Assembly (NCBI RefSeq): GCF_035610345.1 | Contig: NZ_CP141213.1 | Coordinates: 806,001 to 870,000, forward strand | Length of the DNA: 64,000 nt | Direction of reading: 5' to 3' | From: Sinorhizobium meliloti | GTDB lineage: Bacteria > Pseudomonadota > Alphaproteobacteria > Rhizobiales > Rhizobiaceae | Shown: piece after piece, positions 61,057 to 64,000 of the stretch | How positions within the stretch are numbered: position 1 is the first letter of the stretch | Layout: every line of letters begins with the position of its first letter | Made by a program: the position numbers and the translations under genes | The notes under the pieces: model-generated | What the model was told of the DNA's origin: nothing | What the model saw: only the letters and a program-made list of their open reading frames with translations | Database searches by the model: none

Positions 61057-61119
61057 ATAGGCTGCAGGAAATAGGCGAATAGAGCGTCAGATGTCGGCGG
61101 TAGGGAGGCTGCCAATATC

Positions 61120-62700
61120 ATGCGCGATGCTATCCCCCGTGATTCGGTCACCAAAGAATCCGGCCGGCCAGTTCTGGCGGCCGAAGCGGTTTCGAAATCG
61201 TTCGGCGGCGTCGCGGCGCTCAAGGATGTGCGCTTCGAACTGCGCGCGGGCGAAATCCATGCGCTCATGGGCGAGAATGGCGCCGGCAAGTCGACGCTGA
61301 TGAAGGTCTTGTCCGGCGTCTACCCGGACTACGAGGGCACCTTCCGCGTCGATGGAGAAACCGCCCGCTTCTCCAATGTGCGCGATGCCGAGGCGGCCGG
61401 AATCGCCATCATCCATCAGGAACTCAACCTCGTCCCCGAACTCGGCGTCGCCGACAACATCTTTCTCGGCCGCGAACGGGTGATCGCCGGTCTTTTCGTG
61501 GATCGCAAGGCGAGCCTGGAGGCCGCACGAGGGCTGTTGAACCGTCTCGGCATCGAACTCGACCCGGAGGCGCGCGTCGGGCAGTTGCGGGTGGGCGAAC
61601 AACAGCTCGTCGAGATCGCGAAGGCCCTTTCCGTCGAAGCGCGCATTCTGATCATGGACGAACCGACCTCGGCGCTTTCGCCCGGCGAGTGTCGGCGCCT
61701 CTTCAAGATCATGCGGCAACTCGCGGCCGACGGCGTCGGCATCATCTATATTTCGCACCGGATCGACGAGGTCATGCAGCTCAGCGATCGGGTCACCGTC
61801 TTCCGCGACGGCCGGCATGTCTGGACCCGGCCGATGGCCGGACTGGACGAGAATACGATCATCGCCGCAATGGTGGGCCGCAACCTCCTCGACGCGCACC
61901 CGGCCGACCGGGGCAACGGCGAGGGCGAGCCCGTCCTTTCGGTAAGGGACCTGTCGCTTGCCGTGCCCGGACGCCATGGCTGGCGCGACGTGCTGAAGGG
62001 CGTGAGCTTCGACGTTCGCGCCGGCGAGATCCTCGGCATCGGCGGCTTGCTCGGCGCGGGGCGCACGGAAATCCTGGAGACAATTTTTGCATCGAATGAA
62101 GGCCTTCGCGGCGGTGATATCCGGCTGGACGGCATCGCCGTCGATATCCGCTCGCCACGCGATGCTCGCCGCCTCGGTTTTGCTCTGGTGACGGAGGACC
62201 GCAAGGCGAAGGGGCTGCATCTTCACGAATCGATCAGAGACAATGTGGCCCTGCCGCTTGTTGGAAGGCTCGCCCGATTCGGGCTGCGCTCCTTCGAAGG
62301 CGAGCGTGCGCTCGCAAAAGGGGCAGTCGATGCGCTCGGCGTGCGCTGCGCGAGCACCGACCAGGCGGCCGGAACCCTGTCCGGCGGCAACCAGCAGAAG
62401 GTCGTCATCGGCAAGTGGCTGGCGACCGGTCCGCGTGTCCTTCTTCTCGACGAGCCGACGCGCGGCATCGACGTCGGTGCGAAGCGCGAGATCTACGATC
62501 TCATCTTCAAGCTCGCCGGCGACGGGCTGGCGATCGTGGTGGTCAGTTCCGAACTGCCGGAGCTTTTGCTCCTCGCCGACCGCATTCTGGTGATGGCCGA
62601 GGGACGGCAGACCGGGCTCGTCTCCCGGGAGGAGGCGAGCGAGGAGCGCATCATGCAGCTCGCCGCCCCGCGGAGCGCACGCGGAAGGGCGGTTGCATGA
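61120..62700 (+). CDS. Sugar ABC transporter ATP-binding protein
   Basis: A 526-residue tandem-domain ATPase of the ribose type. The first domain has Walker [10 protein letters not shown] (about residue 52), LRVGEQQLVEIAKAL and [11 protein letters not shown]. The second has GLLGAGRTEILE, TEDRKAKGLHLHESI, LSGGNQQKVVIGKWL and VLLLDEPTRGID. The permease gene overlaps its stop by four bases. It is regulated, by inference, from the LacI operators upstream. No binding-protein gene is seen before it; one may follow beyond the window. Confidence 0.9.
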   Translation: MRDAIPRDSVTKESGRPVLAAEAVSKSFGGVAALKDVRFELRAGEIHALMGENGAGKSTLMKVLSGVYPDYEGTFRVDGETARFSNVRDAEAAGIAIIHQELNLVPELGVADNIFLGRERVIAGLFVDRKASLEAARGLLNRLGIELDPEARVGQLRVGEQQLVEIAKALSVEARILIMDEPTSALSPGECRRLFKIMRQLAADGVGIIYISHRIDEVMQLSDRVTVFRDGRHVWTRPMAGLDENTIIAAMVGRNLLDAHPADRGNGEGEPVLSVRDLSLAVPGRHGWRDVLKGVSFDVRAGEILGIGGLLGAGRTEILETIFASNEGLRGGDIRLDGIAVDIRSPRDARRLGFALVTEDRKAKGLHLHESIRDNVALPLVGRLARFGLRSFEGERALAKGAVDALGVRCASTDQAAGTLSGGNQQKVVIGKWLATGPRVLLLDEPTRGIDVGAKREIYDLIFKLAGDGLAIVVVSSELPELLLLADRILVMAEGRQTGLVSREEASEERIMQLAAPRSARGRAVA

Positions 62701-64000
62701 ATTTCCTGAGGGCTCTCTCCCGTACGAAACTCTATTGGGGGCTGATCGCCATCTTCCTGATCGGAGTCCTGTCCTCGCCGGTAACGTCGTCGGGCAGAAA
62801 CATCTTTCTCTCCTCCGGCAATCTCCTCGACGTGTTGCGGCAGGTATCGACCACCGGGCTGATCGCCACCGGCATGACGGCCGTCATTCTGACCGGCGGC
62901 ATAGACCTTTCGGTCGGCTCGCTGATGGCGATCTGTACCGTCGTCTGCGCAATGCTCCTGACCGTTCCGGGGGACACGGCCGCCCTCTATCTGGGGCTGC
63001 CGTCCGTCGGGCTTGCCGTTCTGGTCGGCGGTGCGGCGGCAGTACGCTTCGTCTTCCTGAATATCGAGAAATCACGTGCGGGCGTGACACATGTCCGCGA
63101 CATCCGGCTTGACCGGACCCGCGGTACCGTTCTGCCCGCCGCAGCCGGCGCCGTTCTCTGTGCCCTGGTTCTAAGTTTCCTCTTGCCTCAGATGCAGACG
63201 AAATTCGGCGTGCTCGGCGTTCTGCTCGTGGCGCCGGCGGTCGGACTCATGTTCGGCGCGGTCAACGGCGCGATCATCGTGGTGGGACGATTGCAGCCCT
63301 TCATCGTCACGCTTGCCATGATGGTCACGGCGCTCGGCATCGCCCGGCTCACCGCCGGGCAGAACAACGCCGTTCTGCCGGTCTATACCGGCAGCAATGC
63401 GACCGCCGATTTCGATATGCTGCGGCAGCTCGTCTTCGGCATCGTGCCGATGCCCGGCATATTCTTCATCGTCGCGATTCTTCTCTATGGCGCGGTGCTG
63501 CGGTTCACCCCCTTCGGCCGCTATGTCTATGCGATCGGCGGAAACGAGGAGGCGGCGCGCCTTTCCGGCATCAATGCGGGCCGGGTGAAGATCGTCACCT
63601 ATGCGGTATCGGGTCTTCTCGCGGGCATCGCCGCGGTCCTCTATGTGGCGCAGTACCGGCAGGGCAAGCCGGACGCCGGCGCGGGCCTCGAACTGGATGC
63701 GATCGCGGCAGTGGTCATCGGCGGGACGAGCCTGATGGGAGGGCGCGGGAGCCTTGCCGGGACGTTCTGCGGCGTCCTGATCTTCGGCCTGCTCTCCAAT
63801 ATCCTGCAGCTCCACAACATCAATTCCAATCTTCAGCTGGTGCTGAAGGGCGTGATCATCATCGGCACGGTGCTCGTTCAGGAGCGCAATGCCTACGACC
63901 TTCTCGCGCAATTGCGGCTGCCGGGCGCAAGCCGGCGCCCGACTCAAGGAGATACGTCCGCCGAGGAGCGGACGTCGGGAGAGACGTTATCCATGACAAT
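62697..64000 (+). CDS. Sugar ABC transporter permease, partial at the right edge
   Basis: The ATG at 62697 overlaps the ATPase stop (ATGA), and the frame stays open to the window end, giving at least 434 residues. It shows TGMTAVILTGGIDLSVGSLMAI, VVGRLQPFIVTLAMMVTALGIARL in short form RLQPFIVTLAMM, GRYVYAIGGNEEAARLSGINAG and AVVIGGTSLMGGRGSLAGTFCG. Between helices 3 and 4 there is an insertion of about 40 residues with a charged stretch (NIEKSRAGVTHVRDIRLDRT), larger than in other permeases of the window. The tail from about residue 400 is hydrophilic. Confidence 0.88.
   Translation, partial: MNFLRALSRTKLYWGLIAIFLIGVLSSPVTSSGRNIFLSSGNLLDVLRQVSTTGLIATGMTAVILTGGIDLSVGSLMAICTVVCAMLLTVPGDTAALYLGLPSVGLAVLVGGAAAVRFVFLNIEKSRAGVTHVRDIRLDRTRGTVLPAAAGAVLCALVLSFLLPQMQTKFGVLGVLLVAPAVGLMFGAVNGAIIVVGRLQPFIVTLAMMVTALGIARLTAGQNNAVLPVYTGSNATADFDMLRQLVFGIVPMPGIFFIVAILLYGAVLRFTPFGRYVYAIGGNEEAARLSGINAGRVKIVTYAVSGLLAGIAAVLYVAQYRQGKPDAGAGLELDAIAAVVIGGTSLMGGRGSLAGTFCGVLIFGLLSNILQLHNINSNLQLVLKGVIIIGTVLVQERNAYDLLAQLRLPGASRRPTQGDTSAEERTSGETLSMT

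Overview
The window is GC-rich, densely coded DNA from an alphaproteobacterium of the Rhizobiales, most likely Sinorhizobium/Ensifer. The evidence is the gene set: an inositol-type ABC transporter with GGAA-N6-TTCC operators, a DUF930 protein, a Ku/LigD repair operon, a glyoxylate carboligase operon, and one periplasmic-binding-protein transporter after another. From memory the gene order recalls the pSymB chromid of S. meliloti; this is inference, not a search result. I saw no rRNA, tRNA, CRISPR array or phage.

Layout. 1-4.0 kb: part of a myo-inositol uptake and catabolism locus (ABC ATPase cut by the window edge, binding protein, IolI-like isomerase, HIBADH-like dehydrogenase). 4.2-12.7 kb: housekeeping genes (DUF2254 membrane protein, divergent alkylation-repair genes mpg and ogt, class III cyclase, an orphan amino-acid binding protein, an EamA exporter, glycogen synthase, a YbhB protein). 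12.65-13.2 kb: a small scar of two abutting IS fragments beside an AT-richer tandem-SH3 gene. 13.3-22.1 kb: a CadC-like TPR regulator, an NmrA/cupin/HlyD/MFS efflux group, a RocB-like peptidase and an SDR.

22.3-43.7 kb is the most interesting region: a large locus for the plant branched sugar D-apiose and D-apionate. A tightly overlapping minus-strand set encodes D-apiose dehydrogenase, D-apionate lactonase, D-apionate oxidoisomerase and 3-oxo-isoapionate kinase. It is flanked by two complete ribose-type ABC importers, one with ATPase and permease fused in a single polypeptide, and followed by a TRAP transporter. Divergently, a GntR/FCD regulator precedes a RuBisCO-like protein, a second oxidoisomerase paralogue and a TIM-barrel isomerase-like protein. 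A shared element (core TCATCATA or close variants) lies at three promoters and is a candidate operator. The pathway itself is known from work on apiose utilisation; the paralogue pair, the ABC fusion and the three transporters here deserve attention.

43.8-49.8 kb: a compact minus-strand DNA-repair operon, ligD - ku - BRCT/TPR protein - alpha/beta hydrolase - xth. 49.8-58.2 kb: ureide and glyoxylate metabolism (ureidoglycine aminohydrolase with a divergent LysR; IclR with gcl-hyi-glxR-glycerate kinase-allA). If the RuBisCO-like protein is the hydrolase type that releases glycolate, this glyoxylate-to-glycerate route could finish apiose breakdown. 58.3-59.9 kb: DUF930 and DUF1349 proteins. 59.9-64 kb: a LacI regulator divergent from another sugar ABC ATPase and permease, the latter running off the window.
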